In this document: piece after piece, positions 63,107 through 64,000 of the stretch
Layout: every line of letters begins with the position of its first letter
Numbering within the stretch: the first letter of the stretch is position 1
Source: Tritonibacter aquimaris
GTDB lineage: Bacteria; Pseudomonadota; Alphaproteobacteria; Rhodobacterales; Rhodobacteraceae
Assembly (NCBI RefSeq): GCF_009617595.1
Contig: NZ_WIXK01000001.1
Location: 674,227-738,226, forward strand
Direction of reading: 5' to 3'
Length of the DNA: 64,000 bases
The notes under the pieces: generated by a model
What the model saw: the letters and a program-made list of their open reading frames with translations, nothing else
Databases searched by the model: none
Told to the model about the DNA's origin: nothing
Position numbers and translations under genes: made by a program

Positions 63107-63578
63107 TTAACTTCCCCTACGAACAACAGCGCGAGAAAAATTTTCGCTGGGTCGTAGAGCTATCAGAGAAAAAATAACACATCCCTAAAGACGAAAGCAG
63201 AAAACGGAATAAAATGTAAAACACAGCTGAGCAAAGAAAAAACACTTCGCTTCATCCATCAAATGGCACGGTCAAAGACCGCATTGTTAACATACTGCGA
63301 CTGCATCCGTGCTGAACATAGCACTTCTGACGGTCAAATTCAGACACCCACCAGCCAAAACACCATGCAGTTGGATCTTGGAGCTCGCGAAAAGAGCCAG
63401 CCACAAACAGCTATCTAAAGCCGCACAAGTGCGCGGTGTCAGAACGTCACCAAAATCTGGAACCAAACGGGTGAGTTTTGCGAGCACCCTTCTCAGGAAA
63501 CGCATGCTCGAACCTCGGGCAACACTAACGACTGCGCATCGTTGGGCCGCCGCAGAATAACCCATAGAAAGCGCCATT
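63107..63578. other. intergenic region upstream of the chemoreceptor
   Basis: About 470 bases. The AT-rich part (63140-63300) must contain the receptor promoter. The rest, up to the transposase remnant, may be the left part of a decayed insertion element; no recognisable protein could be read on either strand. Confidence 0.4.
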
Positions 63579-63830
63579 GTGTCGCGCGGCTCCAGTTGCG
63601 TCTCCGTTGGTCTGGCTGAATGGTTGCAGGGCAAAGGTATGGAGCATTCTCGCGGTGCACCGTATTCCCCTCAGAAGCAGGGCAAGATTGAGCGATGGCA
63701 CCAACCCCTCAAGAGCCGCATTCTGCTGGAAAACTACTTCCTGCCCGGCGGCCTCAAAGCTCAGATCGAAGCCTTCGTCGCACACTACTGGACCTGTCAC
63801 GCTTTTGTGCCGCTCCAAGTGCTCGTTTAA
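63579..63830 (+). pseudogene. IS3-type transposase remnant (integrase core)
   Basis: A piece of an IS3-family transposase: AEWLQGKGMEHSRGAPYSPQ, KQGKIERWHQPLKSRILLEN and YFLPGGLKAQIEAFVAHY, the C-terminal catalytic part with the DDE glutamate in KIERWHQ. The 5' half is missing. After AHY (about 63788) the frame runs into a different sequence (WTCHAFVPLQV) instead of the usual HYNxxRYH continuation. The gene is therefore broken at both ends; a second element appears to be inserted at 63789. Confidence 0.75.
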
Positions 63831-64000
63831 GCCACCTTCCGTTCAAAAGCGACCGGGCTTTTCCAGCCTAATGCTGAGTGTCGGCGGAGCGGATTCTAGA
63901 ACCCGTTAATGCATTCAAAGATCGCCACCTCTGCCTTCCGCCGTGTTTCCCATGAATGCCGCCAGATCAGTTCTGACTTGATGGTTTTGAAGAAGGTTTC
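63789..64000 (-). mobile_element. second IS3-type element, partial
   Basis: The first bases (TGGACCTGTCACGCTTTTG) look like an IS terminal repeat beginning with TG. Its minus-strand transposase runs out of the window at the right edge. It interrupts the transposase remnant above, so the two elements are nested. Only its one end is visible, so its name and target duplication cannot be stated. Confidence 0.6.
63827..64000 (-). pseudogene. IS3-family OrfB transposase C-terminal part with internal stop
   Basis: Reading minus strand from the window edge gives ETFFKTIKSELIWRHSWETR, RKAEVAIFECINGF, then TAG at 63896-63898, then NPLRRHSALGWKSPVAFERK and stop. The family has a tyrosine at the TAG position (GFYNPxRRHSALG), so a point mutation has broken the gene. 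The gene continues beyond the window on its 5' side. Confidence 0.75.

Noticed and set aside
63309..63560. An 83-residue plus-strand frame before the transposase remnant
   Set aside because: No recognisable start or family; likely noise within the decayed insertion region, though its origin as part of the first IS cannot be excluded.

Overview
The window reads as a chromosomal segment of an alphaproteobacterium of the Rhodobacteraceae (Roseobacter group). The basis is gene content and protein similarity recalled from memory, not a database search: a complete gene transfer agent (GTA) cluster of the Rhodobacter capsulatus type, a PdhB with an N-terminal lipoyl domain, VPLPA-type C-terminal sorting signals, a glpSTPQUV-type glycerol ABC operon, and GC-rich DNA throughout.

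Layout. 1-3640 (+): the pyruvate dehydrogenase operon, from the tail of pdhA through a VOC-fold gene, pdhB and a DUF5076-like gene to pdhC. 3870-7298 (+): a methyl-accepting chemotaxis protein, then a glycosyltransferase-like / methyltransferase pair. 7481-8972 (-): cysE and a small lipoprotein. 9222-23342 (-): a GTA structural cluster running from small terminase to the host-specificity protein gp15, with many 4-bp start/stop overlaps and no lesion seen. 23854-28647: a VPLPA-CTERM protein, a rhodanese, a divergent Lrp/DUF2000 pair, a shortened ClbS-like gene, a tandem ankyrin locus split by an in-frame TAA, and rpiB. 28828-29823: a second VPLPA-CTERM protein and a 31-residue membrane ORF.

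29886-35823 (-): fatty acid synthesis and cell wall genes (mltG, fabF, acpP, fabG, a ClpP-fold-like lipoprotein, fabD). 36042-39694: a cytochrome b561-YceI fusion, a cation diffusion facilitator, a stand-alone YceI protein and a small membrane protein. 40022-41260 (+): rpsF-rpsR-rplI. 41484-44246 (+): a third VPLPA-CTERM protein, a lytic transglycosylase lipoprotein and a Hint-domain protein. 44350-45681 (-): tig. 46324-50334 (-): a single-module nonribosomal peptide synthetase (C-A-T-TE) with no biosynthetic neighbours.

50535-60753: a complete glycerol locus. glpD, glpS, glpT, glpP, glpQ, glpU, glpV and glpK lie on the minus strand and the repressor glpR is divergent. Together they import glycerol by ABC transport, phosphorylate it, oxidise it to dihydroxyacetone phosphate and control the operon. 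60962-63106 (-): a NIT-domain chemoreceptor. 63579-64000: two broken IS3-type transposase genes, one apparently inserted in the other.

The observations that most deserve a second look are the interrupted ankyrin gene, the orphan NRPS, the b561-His-rich-YceI fusion, the ClpP-like lipoprotein in the fab cluster, and the 31-residue ORF whose start sits between long inverted repeats. No tRNA, rRNA or CRISPR array was seen.
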